Of a stretch of 64,000 bases of DNA, positions 31,696 to 40,086 are shown piece by piece. The stretch lies in NCBI GenBank assembly GCA_963736325.1, contig CAVTOG010000009.1, positions 1,054,001 to 1,118,000 on the forward strand. Direction: 5' to 3'. Each line of letters begins with the position of its first letter. The first letter of the stretch is position 1. The stretch is from Actinoallomurus sp963736325. Its GTDB lineage: Bacteria; Actinomycetota; Actinomycetes; Streptosporangiales; Streptosporangiaceae. The notes beneath the pieces were generated by a model. It was not told the origin of the DNA and searched no databases. It saw nothing but the letters and a program-made list of their open reading frames with translations. A program made the translations under genes and the position numbers.

Positions 31696-32938
31696 TTCGA
31701 TCCACGCCCGCTCTGCCCGCACCCCGCAGGTCACCGGTGAGCGGCGAGACGAGGAGGACGAGGAACGGCAGCGCGAAGAGCCCGGCGGCGAGGACGAGCG
31801 CCGCCCGCACACCGACCCGTACCGCGATGAGCCCGAAGAGCACCGAGAACACCGGCCGAACCCCCCACGACAGCCACCTCGTCGTGGCGTTCATCCGGCC
31901 CAGCAGGTGCGGCGGGCAGATGAGCTGGCGGTAACTGAGGTTGGCGTTGACGTAGGCGAACTCCCCTGCCAGCGCCACGAAGTACCCCGCGGTGACGAGG
32001 ATCTGCCCGCCCGTTCCCGGCCCCACCAGCACGGTCGGGAGCAGATCGAGGACGTACGCCGGCGTCGCGACGAGCATCAGCAGCGGCAGCCCGAGCCGCC
32101 GCGCGAGGGGTTCGGTCAACAGCCCGCCCAGCACACCACCGATCGCCGCCACGCCCTGGCACAGCCCCGCGATCGCCATCGGCCAGTGCAGGTCCCTGAC
32201 GACGTAGACGACCCAGAGCGACCAGGACGCCCCGATCCCGGCCGACACCATCGTGTTCGCCAGAACCACGGGCCGTACGCGCCGGTCGCCGAACACATGA
32301 CCGAGCCCTTCGACGATCTCGGCCCGCATCCGCGTACCGCGCCGCTCGGGCACCGCCTCCCGCGCGCCGATCAGCCCCAGCGACGCGGCGCTCACCAGGT
32401 AGGAGAACGCGTCCACCCCGACCGTCCACGCCGCCCCCACCACCGAGACCAGCCACCCGGCCGCGCTCTGCCCGATCACGGTCGCGAACGCGTACGAGGC
32501 GCCGAGCTTCCCGTTCCCGTCGACGAGCCGGCTTCCTCGTAAGAGGGTCGGAAGGTAACTCTGGTACGCCGGATCGAACAGCGCCGCGAGCAGGCCCACC
32601 AGCATCGCGACCACGCTGAGGTGCCAGAACGTCAGCGCGCCGAAGAAAATGGCGACCGGGACCGACCCCAGAACCACTCCCTGCAGGAGGCTGCACCACA
32701 GCATCAGAGGCCGACGCCGACACCGGTCGACCAGCGCCCCGGCGGGCAACCCGGCCACTACGTACGGCGCGAACCCCATCGCCGACAGCGCACTCACCTG
32801 GAACGCCGACGCGTGCAGCACCGACAGCGCGACGAGCGGAACGGAGATCTGACTGACCTGCGCCCCGGTGACGTTCACGGTCTGGCCACTCCAGAGCAGC
32901 ACGAAGTCCCGATGCCGCCAGAGCGACGCCTCAGGCAC
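31655..32938 (-). CDS. MFS transporter
   Basis: The 427-residue protein has about twelve hydrophobic segments beginning LWRHRDFVLLWSGQTVNVTGAQVSQ (first helix of the MFS_3/enterobactin-exporter-like group) and the loop LPAGALVDRCRRRPLML between helices 2 and 3. It should export a small molecule by proton antiport. GTG 32938 lies within the end of the upstream TPR gene (8-bp overlap), so translation is coupled. Its substrate is unknown; the nearest possible cargo is the peptide encoded at 34187-34267, on the other strand. Confidence 0.88.
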   Translation of the reverse strand: MPEASLWRHRDFVLLWSGQTVNVTGAQVSQISVPLVALSVLHASAFQVSALSAMGFAPYVVAGLPAGALVDRCRRRPLMLWCSLLQGVVLGSVPVAIFFGALTFWHLSVVAMLVGLLAALFDPAYQSYLPTLLRGSRLVDGNGKLGASYAFATVIGQSAAGWLVSVVGAAWTVGVDAFSYLVSAASLGLIGAREAVPERRGTRMRAEIVEGLGHVFGDRRVRPVVLANTMVSAGIGASWSLWVVYVVRDLHWPMAIAGLCQGVAAIGGVLGGLLTEPLARRLGLPLLMLVATPAYVLDLLPTVLVGPGTGGQILVTAGYFVALAGEFAYVNANLSYRQLICPPHLLGRMNATTRWLSWGVRPVFSVLFGLIAVRVGVRAALVLAAGLFALPFLVLLVSPLTGDLRGAGRAGVDRSEEPPARGGRLFL

Positions 32939-34025
32939 CCGCGGCGCCCCTGGCGTCAGGCACCCCGAGATCCCGGTAGATCTCGAACGCGCGTCGCATA
33001 TGACGGGCGTCGCCACCGAGAGCCCTGCCGATGCCCTCCAGTGCGCGCCCCTCTTCCAGACGACTCCGCGTCTCGCGCGCCAGCCGGAGCGAATGCCGAT
33101 GGCTCTCGATCGCGTCGTCCAGGCGCCCGGTGGCACACAGCACGACTCCGCGCCGGTTGAGCGCCTCGGCATACCCCACCCGGTCGCCGACCTTCGCGAA
33201 GATGCCTATTGCCTGATCGAGATCGTCGAGCGCTCTCGGGATGTCGCCGGAAAGATGGCGTACGACGCCGAGCTCGCGGAGGCAATCCGCTTCGCCGACA
33301 GGGTAGGGAATGGCTCGTGACAGTCTCAGAGATTCGAGGATATGGGCAGTCGCGAGTGTCAGGTCGCCGAGACAGCAATACGCGGCGCCGATATTGACGA
33401 GGGCGTTCGCCTGGCCGAGGGGATTCGCCAGTTCGCGATAGATGTCCAAGGAGTCGGACAGTTGCTCCAGGGCCCTCCCATGGTTCCCGGTCAGCTGCTG
33501 GACGACACCGCCGAAATGCAAGGCGTTGGCCTTGATGAGCAAGGTTTCGGAACCATCGCATAGCTCCATCGCGCGCGTCAGGTTCGCCGATGCGGCCGCG
33601 TATTCACCGGTCCTGTACTGCGCGATCCCCAGATAGACCCGTGCGGTCGCCTCCCCGGGGTGATCCTTCTCATCGAGATAGATGCTCATAGATTCAGTGA
33701 GGCGCGGAAACGCAGCCGAATAGTCGCCGGCAAGGTGTTTTGCTTGTCCGATCATGCATAAGGCCCTGGCCTCGCCCGGACGGTTTCGGAGTCTTCGGTA
33801 TATGGCCACAGCGCGTTCCAGGGCATCCATGGCCACTGAGAGGGAGCCGGTCATGGAGTGGACAACGCCCAGCTCGCAGAGTGCGTCCGCCTCTCCCGTC
33901 TCCAGCTTCAGATCCTGGAATGCCGCCAGCGCTCGGCGAATCGTGTCGCCGGCTCCGCCATAGTCGCCCGAGTGGCGTTGTGAGGCACCCGACTCGAGCA
34001 TTAGGCGCGCTTCATTTGGTCGCAT
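32931..34025 (-). CDS. TPR-repeat protein coupled to MFS transporter
   Basis: The 364-residue protein is made of about nine tetratricopeptide repeats of the kind found in the C-terminal half of AfsR/SARP-type regulators (GEADALCELGVVHSMTGSLSVAMDALERAV, GEARALCMIGQAKHLAGDYSAAFPRL, ANALVNIGAAYCCLGDLTLA and so on). No DNA-binding or NB-ARC domain is present, and an in-frame stop lies just upstream of ATG 34025, so it is either a stand-alone TPR protein or the severed C-terminus of a larger regulator. It is translationally coupled to the MFS gene and divergent from a peptide gene and a second TPR protein, which suggests a peptide-sensing or maturation role; this is inference. Confidence 0.75.
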   Translation of the reverse strand: MRPNEARLMLESGASQRHSGDYGGAGDTIRRALAAFQDLKLETGEADALCELGVVHSMTGSLSVAMDALERAVAIYRRLRNRPGEARALCMIGQAKHLAGDYSAAFPRLTESMSIYLDEKDHPGEATARVYLGIAQYRTGEYAAASANLTRAMELCDGSETLLIKANALHFGGVVQQLTGNHGRALEQLSDSLDIYRELANPLGQANALVNIGAAYCCLGDLTLATAHILESLRLSRAIPYPVGEADCLRELGVVRHLSGDIPRALDDLDQAIGIFAKVGDRVGYAEALNRRGVVLCATGRLDDAIESHRHSLRLARETRSRLEEGRALEGIGRALGGDARHMRRAFEIYRDLGVPDARGAAGA

Positions 34026-34111
34026 TCGGGGATGTTATCCGCCACGGTGAGTCGTGCAAGGGGTGCCTTGGGGGCGTCGCTACTCAAATTGTCGCGATCA
34101 ATGTCGACCTC

Positions 34112-34140
34112 TTGACATGTGGCGCGTAATGGCGTACGGA
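34112..34140 (+). promoter_or_regulatory. Promoter of the short peptide gene
   Basis: TTGACA (34112-34117) and TACGGA (34135-34140) with a 17-bp spacer form a good vegetative-type promoter. A start near 34147 would give a leader of about 40 nt before the GTG at 34187. Confidence 0.5.
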
Positions 34141-34186
34141 TCATAGGGTTTGATCTACAGGTGCTGCGGACGGGGAGGAGGTGTTC

Positions 34187-34267
34187 GTGGTGAAACCCGT
34201 TATCGTTCACAAACCCGAAATTAAGCGGCTCGGCAGCAGGTCGGCCACGGCTCACGGTTCGCCTTAG
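34187..34267 (+). CDS. 26-residue peptide, RiPP (lasso-leader-like) precursor candidate
   Basis: GTG 34187 follows a near-perfect GGAGGAG site 6 bp upstream and a vegetative-type promoter. The product has 26 residues, ending TAG 34265-34267. Its centre KPEIKRLGS followed by RSATAHGSP fits the lasso-precursor leader pattern P-x-L/I-x3-G-x4-5-T (Pro, Ile two residues on, Gly four later, Thr five after that), in which the Thr marks the last-but-one leader residue. The remaining core would be only a few residues (HGSP), so it may be a signalling or atypical RiPP peptide rather than a normal lasso. No B/C maturation enzymes are adjacent; the neighbours are two TPR proteins and an exporter. Confidence 0.5.
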   Translation: MVKPVIVHKPEIKRLGSRSATAHGSP

Positions 34268-34289
34268 CGAGAACGTGAAAGGTCGGTGA

Positions 34290-34321
34290 CTGCCGGGCAG
34301 GACCTGGTTTTGGCCCGGCAG
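34290..34321 (+). terminator. Attenuator-like hairpin between peptide gene and TPR gene
   Basis: CTGCCGGGC (34290-34298) and GCCCGGCAG (34313-34321) form a perfect 9-bp stem with a 14-nt loop, without a T-tract, 23 bp after the peptide stop. Such hairpins often lie between a RiPP precursor and its downstream genes and lower their expression. Confidence 0.5.
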
Positions 34322-34359
34322 TATCCCGAATATCGACGAGCCGAAAATTGGAGATTGTC

Positions 34360-36309
34360 GTGTCGTCTCGTCACAAGGTCATCCGTGCGCCGTTACGGCG
34401 GGATCGTGAGCGTATCGTCGCCTCCCTGGAATTGTCCCGGCCGCTTCTCATCGACGCTCACGCCAGGCTTCGCGGCCCGTACGCCGCCGGGGGATCGATC
34501 GTGCGGGCGCTCGTTCCCGTCGCCGCGCCGGACCTTATAGAACGGTACGACCTTGAGCTCTGTACGGTCGCTCCGGAATTGCGAGCCACGATCCCGGTGG
34601 GGCGCGAGACGCTGTTCGAGCAGGTCGCGCCGGAGGAGCGGACGAGAATTCACTCCTCCGCTCGTACGACACGGATCGCTCACGGCCTCTGTGACTTCCT
34701 CGGTCACATCGAAGGCCCTCGCACCATCGTCCTTGAGAACATCGATCACGCCGATGACACCGACCGCGAGCTGATCAGGGTCCTGCTGCGGCGGCTCGAT
34801 CCGGCGGTGATTCGGCTCGTTGTCTGTACGGCGACCCGCGAGGGGGAAAGTGCGGCGGATCCCGTGCGCGCCGACGCCTCGCGTTTCGTCCTCACCGACG
34901 GTACGTGCGACGACCCGGAGGTTCTGGCCGCTTACGCCGCGCTCGAATCTGAAGAGCGGGCGCGGCTGCATGACGCTCGTGCGGACGAGCTCGACGGCGG
35001 TGAATGGTCGTTGCGGCTCGGGGCCGTGCCGTTCCACCGGGAGCGGGGGACGGATCCCGCGGCGGCCGTGGCGGCGCTCGCCTTCGCTCAGGATCACTGT
35101 TTCGCGATGGCGTTTCACCATGCTTGTGTGGATCTCGGGCGCCGCGGGCGTGCGCTCGCCGAACCCGGGAGTGAGGCCTGGTGGCGTTTCACCCGGCAGA
35201 TGGGGTTGTCGCTGACACTGCTCGGGCGGCCGTCGCAGAGTGAGGCGCTGTACGCGGAAGCCCGTGCCGTCTCGGAGGATCCGGTCGTGCACCGGGTGAC
35301 CGGTTACGAGATCGCGATGCTCTACGGCCGTCACCACGACGGCGAACGCCGTGATCTCCGCCGTGCACTCGCCGCCATCAACGACGCGATCGCCATCGCC
35401 TCGCTGCTTCCCGATGCGGACGACCGGGCGTTCTACGAGGTCTTCTACCGGAACGGGAAGGCGTTCATCACCATGCGCCTCGGCGACCCCGAAGGCGCTC
35501 TGCGCATGGTCGACGACGGTATCGCGCGGATGAACCGGGACTTCCCGCCCGACCGGCATCCGCTCGACCGGTGCACACTGCTCTCCAACCGCGCCCGGCT
35601 GCTGGCCATGCTCGGCGACCTCGCGGGAGCGCGCGCCGCGTACGACGACCTGATCGCCGTCGACCCCGACTATGCCGAATACCGCTTCGACCGGGCCGGG
35701 CTCCTGCACGCGATCGGGGACGACGCGCACGCCCTGGCCGACTACGACACCGCCGTACGGCTCGGGCCGCCCTTCCCCGAGATGCACCACAACCGCGCCG
35801 TGCTCCGGCAGGAGATCGGCGACCTCGCCGGTGCGCTGGAAGACCTCGGCCGCGTCATCGAGCTGGACCCCGCGTACGTCGACGCGTACGTGAACCGCGC
35901 CGGCCTACGGGTCGCCACCGGCGACGAGGCCGGCGCGGAGGCCGACGTACGCGACGGTCTCGCCGCGGACCCGGGCAACCCGCACCTGATCTGCGTACGA
36001 GGTCAGCTCGCCGCCGACCCCGAGCGGGCCCGCGCCGACTTCGACGCGGCCCTCGCCCAAGAACCGGGTCTCGTCGCGGCGCTCGCCGGGCGGGCGGCCC
36101 TGGCGGTGGACGCCGGCGCCCCGGACGACGCGGTCGCCGACCTGACGCGAGCACTGGCGGCGGGGGAGGAGGCGGCCCTGCTGTTCAACCGCGCCGTCGC
36201 GTACCGCTCGGCGGGCCGCCTGGACGAGGCCCGAGCCGATCTCGCCCGTGCCCTCATGCTCGCGCCCGGTGACTCCGAAGCCCTCAGCCTGCGAGACGAG
36301 CTGGGGTGA
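34360..36309 (+). CDS. TPR protein with ATPase-like N-terminus
   Basis: GTG 34360 has GGAG 6 bp upstream (a TTG at 34348 is also in frame); the product has 649 residues. The first about 200 residues resemble a degenerate P-loop ATPase without a Walker A (GPYAAGGSIVRALVPVAAPD, TTRIAHGLCDFLGHIEGPRTIVLENIDHADDTDRELIRVLLRRLDP split over strands; LENIDHADD resembles Walker B). The rest is TPR repeats, regular after residue about 350 (SNRARLLAMLGDLAGARAAYDDLIAVDPDYAEYRFDRAGLLHAIGDDAHALADYDTAVRLGPP across two repeats). It lies downstream of the short peptide gene and attenuator and is probably cotranscribed. A regulator or scaffold role is suggested, not shown. Confidence 0.75.
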   Translation: MSSRHKVIRAPLRRDRERIVASLELSRPLLIDAHARLRGPYAAGGSIVRALVPVAAPDLIERYDLELCTVAPELRATIPVGRETLFEQVAPEERTRIHSSARTTRIAHGLCDFLGHIEGPRTIVLENIDHADDTDRELIRVLLRRLDPAVIRLVVCTATREGESAADPVRADASRFVLTDGTCDDPEVLAAYAALESEERARLHDARADELDGGEWSLRLGAVPFHRERGTDPAAAVAALAFAQDHCFAMAFHHACVDLGRRGRALAEPGSEAWWRFTRQMGLSLTLLGRPSQSEALYAEARAVSEDPVVHRVTGYEIAMLYGRHHDGERRDLRRALAAINDAIAIASLLPDADDRAFYEVFYRNGKAFITMRLGDPEGALRMVDDGIARMNRDFPPDRHPLDRCTLLSNRARLLAMLGDLAGARAAYDDLIAVDPDYAEYRFDRAGLLHAIGDDAHALADYDTAVRLGPPFPEMHHNRAVLRQEIGDLAGALEDLGRVIELDPAYVDAYVNRAGLRVATGDEAGAEADVRDGLAADPGNPHLICVRGQLAADPERARADFDAALAQEPGLVAALAGRAALAVDAGAPDDAVADLTRALAAGEEAALLFNRAVAYRSAGRLDEARADLARALMLAPGDSEALSLRDELG

Positions 36310-36315
36310 AGAGCG

Positions 36316-37473
36316 CTACTCGCCGATCCCGCCCAGCTTCACGTGTCCCTTCAGCAGGTTGCGGGCGATCGTACGGCGCTGGATCTCATCGGTTCCCTCG
36401 AAGATGCGCAGGAGCCGCAGCTCGCGGTACCAGCGTTCGATCGGCAGTTCCTTCGTGTACCCCATGCCGCCGTGGATCTGCAGGACACGGTCGACCACCT
36501 GGTTGGCCATGATGGCGCCGTTGAGCTTGGCGATCGATGACGCGTGCCGGGCGTCGAGGCCCTCCTGCGCCCGCCACGCCGCGTACAGCGTGAGCCACTT
36601 GGTCGCCTCGATCTCCACCTGGGAGTCGGCGATCTGCCACTGGATGGCCTGGTAGTCGGCGATCACGCTGCCCATCGACTTGCGGATCTTGGCGTAGTCG
36701 ATGGCCATCTGCAGCAGCCGCTCGGCGGACCCGATGGCGCTGGCGGGGATCATGAACCGGCCGTTGCGTATCCAGGTCATCGCCAGCTCGAAGCCCTTGC
36801 CGATCTCGCCGAGGACGTTCTCCTCGGGCACGCGTACGCCGTCGAAGACGAGCGCGGCGGGACCCCACTGGCCCATGGTGGGGATCGGTTCGGACGTCCA
36901 GCCCATGTCGCGGTCGACGAGGAAGCAGGTCACGCCCTCGTCCGGCACGACGGCGAAGACCATGGTGAAGTCGGCCTCGCTGCCGCCGGTGATGAACGTC
37001 TTCTCGCCGTCGATGACGTAGTCGCCGCCGTCCTTCACGGCGCGGGCCTTGATGTTGCGGGCGTCGGAGCCCGCGCCGGGCTCGGTGATGGCGAAGCAGG
37101 AGCGCCGTTCGCCCTCGATCGTGGGGATGAGGTAGCGCCGCTTCTGCTCGTCGGTGCCGGCGTAGAGGATGTTGTCGGCGCTGCCGCCGAAGGTGAACGG
37201 CACGAACGTGCGCCCGGTCTCCATGGCGAGAATCGCCGACATCACGGCCCCGGCGTCCAGGCCGCCGTACTCCTCGGGCGTGTTGATACCCCAGAAACCG
37301 GCTCTCTTGGCCTTGAGCCGCAGCTCCTTGACGACGGAGGGATCGAGGCCCGGACGGCCCTCGCGCTCGTTGCGCAGCACGTCCTGTTCGAGCGGGATGA
37401 CCTCCTTGGTGATGAAACTGCGCACCGTGTCGCGGATCTGGCGTTCCTCATCGCTGAGGGAGAAGTCCACCAT
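36316..37473 (-). CDS. Acyl-CoA dehydrogenase
   Basis: The 385-residue flavoenzyme shows the full acyl-CoA dehydrogenase layout: N-terminal helical domain (FSLSDEERQIRDTVRSFITKEV), FAITEPGAGSDARNIKARAVKDGG, the middle beta domain, and C-terminal helices ending in QIHGGMGYTKELPIERWYREL and RIFEGTDEIQRRTIARNLL, with the catalytic Glu in FEGT. It oxidises an acyl-CoA at the alpha-beta bond using FAD and ETF. Its promoter region (37474-37592) contains a 21-bp palindrome shared with the SDR/MaoC operon promoter 2.5 kb away, so it belongs to the same regulon, most likely under the divergent TetR. Confidence 0.93.
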   Translation of the reverse strand: MVDFSLSDEERQIRDTVRSFITKEVIPLEQDVLRNEREGRPGLDPSVVKELRLKAKRAGFWGINTPEEYGGLDAGAVMSAILAMETGRTFVPFTFGGSADNILYAGTDEQKRRYLIPTIEGERRSCFAITEPGAGSDARNIKARAVKDGGDYVIDGEKTFITGGSEADFTMVFAVVPDEGVTCFLVDRDMGWTSEPIPTMGQWGPAALVFDGVRVPEENVLGEIGKGFELAMTWIRNGRFMIPASAIGSAERLLQMAIDYAKIRKSMGSVIADYQAIQWQIADSQVEIEATKWLTLYAAWRAQEGLDARHASSIAKLNGAIMANQVVDRVLQIHGGMGYTKELPIERWYRELRLLRIFEGTDEIQRRTIARNLLKGHVKLGGIGE

Positions 37474-37518
37474 CAGCCGGATCCTTCCTGAGCTGGGGAT
37501 CCCGTACCGGGAAAAATT

Positions 37519-37539
37519 TTCTAGAATGGGCCTCTAGAA
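37519..37539. promoter_or_regulatory. Palindromic operator, copy A
   Basis: TTCTAGA-N7-TCTAGAA, 21 bp, between the divergent acyl-CoA dehydrogenase and tetR genes. It includes a TAGAAT -10-like hexamer, so a bound repressor would block transcription. An identical-length copy with the same arms lies at 40012-40032. Confidence 0.75.
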
Positions 37540-37592
37540 CTGATTCCAGCGTGCTCCTCGCGCGCTCAAGGTGTCAAGAGAGACGAGAGCCG

Positions 37593-38207
37593 ATGCCACG
37601 CAAGACGACCGGAGCGAACGCCTGGCAGTGGAGCCGTACGGCCGAGACCCGGCGCGGGATGCTGCGGGCCGCGCGTGAGGTCTTCACCGCGCAGGGCTTC
37701 GCCGAGGCGAGCGTCGCCGCCGTGGTCGAACGCGCCGGCGCCAGCGTCGGAAGCCTGTACCACCACTTCGGCGGCAAGGCCGAGCTGTTCCTGGCACTTT
37801 GGGAGGACCACCAGGCGACGCAGGAGGCCGGCGCCGTGGACGCCGTCTCCGCCGCGCGTGAGGAGGGGGAGGAAGACGCGCTGGAGCTGTTCATCAAGGG
37901 CGCGCGTGCGTTCCTGGAGAGTTCGTGGGAGCGCCGTGACCTCGTACGACTGTTCATGGACGGCGACGGGCCTCCGGGCTTCGAGCTGATGCGCCGTACG
38001 CGGGGACGCGAGTGGGTGCGGCAGAACGCCGTCCTTCTCGGCGCGAGTTCTGACCCCGTCGACCGGGTCACCGTCGCCGTGCTGACGACGATCATCGGCG
38101 AGACGGGCCGCGAGGTCGCCGCCTGCGCCACGAAGGAGGAGGCGGACACGGTCGCCGAGGCCGCCATCCGCCTCATCCGCCGCCTCGACCCACTCGCCCC
38201 GGAGTGA
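37593..38207 (+). CDS. TetR-family regulator of the acyl-CoA module
   Basis: The 204-residue protein (ATG 37593, homologues start near MPRKTTGANAW) has a TetR helix-turn-helix at residues about 14-62 (RRGMLRAAREVFTAQGFAEASVAAVVERAGASVGSLYHHFGGK over the usual helices) and an all-helical ligand domain (ELFIKGARAFLESSWERRDLVRLFMDGDGPPGFELMRR). It is divergent from the acyl-CoA dehydrogenase gene across operator copy A and 1.8 kb from copy B, so it is the likely repressor for the module, responding to an acyl-CoA. The ligand is not predictable. Confidence 0.9.
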   Translation: MPRKTTGANAWQWSRTAETRRGMLRAAREVFTAQGFAEASVAAVVERAGASVGSLYHHFGGKAELFLALWEDHQATQEAGAVDAVSAAREEGEEDALELFIKGARAFLESSWERRDLVRLFMDGDGPPGFELMRRTRGREWVRQNAVLLGASSDPVDRVTVAVLTTIIGETGREVAACATKEEADTVAEAAIRLIRRLDPLAPE

Positions 38208-38220
38208 CCCGGCCGACGTC

Positions 38221-39072
38221 TCACGCGGGACGGAACGTGGCGCGTCCGCGGTCGATGACGATCGTTCCGTCGTCCTTGGTGGCGCGGAACAGTGCGGTGC
38301 CGTCGCCCGCCCAGATCGAGACGGTCAGTGACTCGCCGGGGAACACCGGGCTGCTGAAACGGCCCGACATCGACGCGAATCGTGCCGGGTCGGACCCCGC
38401 GAGGGCGTGCAGCAACGCGCGGCCGACCACACCGTACGTGCACAGCCCGTGCAGGATCGGACGGTCGAACCCGGCGCGCGCGGCGAACGCGGGGTCCGAG
38501 TGCAGCGGGTTGCGGTCGCCTGAGAGGCGGTACGCCAGCGCCTGTTCGGGGCGGGTGGCGTAGGTGACCTCGTGGTCGGGTTCACGCTCGGGGTCGGCCC
38601 AGTCATCGCGCGGGCCGCGGTCGCCGCCGAAGCCGCCCTCGCCGCGGATGAAGACGGACCCGCGTGAGGTGATCATGGGTTCGCCGGTCGTGGAGTCCAC
38701 GGCGGTGGCCTCGCTGACGACGAGCGCGCCGGAGCTCTTGTCGTAGATGCCGGTGATCTGAGAGGTCGCGCGTACGGACCCGGCGGCGGGCAGCGGGCGG
38801 TGCAGTTCGAAGGACTGCTCGGCGTGGACGAGCATCGCCGGGTCGAAGTCGCCGATCCGCCGCACGCCGGGCACCTGGGCGAGCAGCACCGCGTACGTCG
38901 GCAGGACCTGCTGCTCGATGCCCTCGGTGTTCTCCGTCGTGAACGGGAGCTCGGCGAGCGGGTCGCCGAGCCCGGCGCCGACGCCGATCGCGTAGAGCAG
39001 GGCGTCCTTGGAGGTCCACGAGCGTTCGTACGGTTCTGACTCCACGCCGATCGCACTGTGGTCGAGCGCCAT
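38221..39072 (-). CDS. MaoC-like (R)-enoyl-CoA hydratase, double hot-dog
   Basis: The 283-residue protein has an N-terminal hot-dog half (SWTSKDALLYAIGVGAGLGDP, typical of peroxisomal-type hydratase 2) and a C-terminal MaoC half with the catalytic motif YRLSGDRNPLHSDPAFAARAGFDRPILHGLCTYG over two segments (Asp and His of the hydratase). It hydrates trans-2-enoyl-CoA to the (R)-3-hydroxyacyl-CoA. ATG 39072 lies 2 bp after the stop of the SDR gene upstream; together they act like the two halves of the eukaryotic multifunctional enzyme MFE-2, giving a beta-oxidation or sterol side-chain pair. Confidence 0.9.
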   Translation of the reverse strand: MALDHSAIGVESEPYERSWTSKDALLYAIGVGAGLGDPLAELPFTTENTEGIEQQVLPTYAVLLAQVPGVRRIGDFDPAMLVHAEQSFELHRPLPAAGSVRATSQITGIYDKSSGALVVSEATAVDSTTGEPMITSRGSVFIRGEGGFGGDRGPRDDWADPEREPDHEVTYATRPEQALAYRLSGDRNPLHSDPAFAARAGFDRPILHGLCTYGVVGRALLHALAGSDPARFASMSGRFSSPVFPGESLTVSIWAGDGTALFRATKDDGTIVIDRGRATFRPA

Positions 39073-39074
39073 GT

Positions 39075-39998
39075 TCAGGCTCCGTTCTCCGGGGTGCGGC
39101 CGTCGGGCATGACGTTGGGTGCGGCTTTCGCGACCAGTCCGGGGATGATCGCGCCCAGTTCGGCGGGATCCCACCGGGAGCCCTTGTCGGTGCCGGGACC
39201 GGCACGCCAGCCCTCGGCGACGCTGATCGCGCCGCCTCGCACATTGAACACCCGGCCGGTGATCTCACGCGCCTGGTCCGAGCCCAGCCAGACGACCAGC
39301 GGCGCGATGTTGTCGGCGGCGTGCGCGTCGAAGTCCTGCGGCTCTCCGGTGGGCTGCCAGCGGACGAGGTTCTCCGTCATCCGGGTCAGGGCGGCCGGGG
39401 CGACGGCGTTGACGGTCACGCCGTAGCGTTCGAGCTCGCGCGCGGCGATCACGGTGAGCCCGGCGATGCCCGCCTTGGCGGCGCCGTAGTTGCCCTGGCC
39501 GGCGTTGCCGTAGATGCCCGACGACGACGTGGTGTTGATGATCGCGGCGTCGACCTGGTGGCCGGCCTTCGACCGGGCACGCCAGTACGCCCCGGCGTGC
39601 CGCAGCGTGGAGAACGTCCCGCGCAGATGCACCCGGATGACGTCGTCCCACTCGTCGGCGGTCATGTTCACCAGCATCCGGTCGCGCAGGATGCCGGCGT
39701 TGTTGACGAGCACGTGCAGGTCGCCGAAGTGCTCGACGGCGGACTCGACGAGACGCTTGGCGCCGTCGAAGTCGGAGACGTCGTCGCCGTTGGCGATCGC
39801 CTCGCCGCCGCTCTCGCGGATCCGTTCGACGACCTCTCCGGCCGGGCCCCCGGACGAACCGCTGCCGTCGACCTCGGCTCCGAGGTCGTTGACGACGACC
39901 TTGGCGCCCTGACGTGCGAACTCCAGCGCGTGCCCGCGTCCGATGCCGCGCGCGGCTCCGGTGACGATGACGACGCGTCCCTCGACGATTCCGCTCAT
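39075..39998 (-). CDS. SDR (3R)-hydroxyacyl-CoA dehydrogenase, MFE-2/17-beta-HSD4 type
   Basis: The 307-residue protein has the classical SDR motif VVIVTGAARGIGRGHALEFA, the 17-beta-HSD4-like VVVNDLGAEVDGSG, NNAG (LVNNAGILRDRM), and the catalytic SSSGIYGNAGQGNYGAAKAG (Ser, Tyr, Lys). It oxidises a (3R)-hydroxyacyl-CoA with NAD, the step after the MaoC hydratase encoded next. The promoter upstream holds operator copy B overlapping a -10-like hexamer, so it shares control with the acyl-CoA dehydrogenase. Confidence 0.92.
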   Translation of the reverse strand: MSGIVEGRVVIVTGAARGIGRGHALEFARQGAKVVVNDLGAEVDGSGSSGGPAGEVVERIRESGGEAIANGDDVSDFDGAKRLVESAVEHFGDLHVLVNNAGILRDRMLVNMTADEWDDVIRVHLRGTFSTLRHAGAYWRARSKAGHQVDAAIINTTSSSGIYGNAGQGNYGAAKAGIAGLTVIAARELERYGVTVNAVAPAALTRMTENLVRWQPTGEPQDFDAHAADNIAPLVVWLGSDQAREITGRVFNVRGGAISVAEGWRAGPGTDKGSRWDPAELGAIIPGLVAKAAPNVMPDGRTPENGA

Positions 39999-40011
39999 GG
40001 CACCCTCGTTT

Positions 40012-40032
40012 TTCTAGAATAGTCTTCTAGAA
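40012..40032. promoter_or_regulatory. Palindromic operator, copy B
   Basis: TTCTAGA-N7-TCTAGAA, 21 bp, in the gap between the SDR/MaoC operon and a divergent decayed SDR. The dyad extends outward through T/A runs. Same arms and spacing as copy A at 37519-37539. Confidence 0.75.
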
Positions 40033-40086
40033 AAACGAAGAGCCAGGGTGCCTGTCAACCCGCGCCGCCGCGGAAAGGATCAGTCC

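Noticed and set aside
32931..34025. Full AfsR/SARP regulator
   Set aside because: Only the TPR part is present; no DNA-binding or NB-ARC domain, and an in-frame stop precedes the start.
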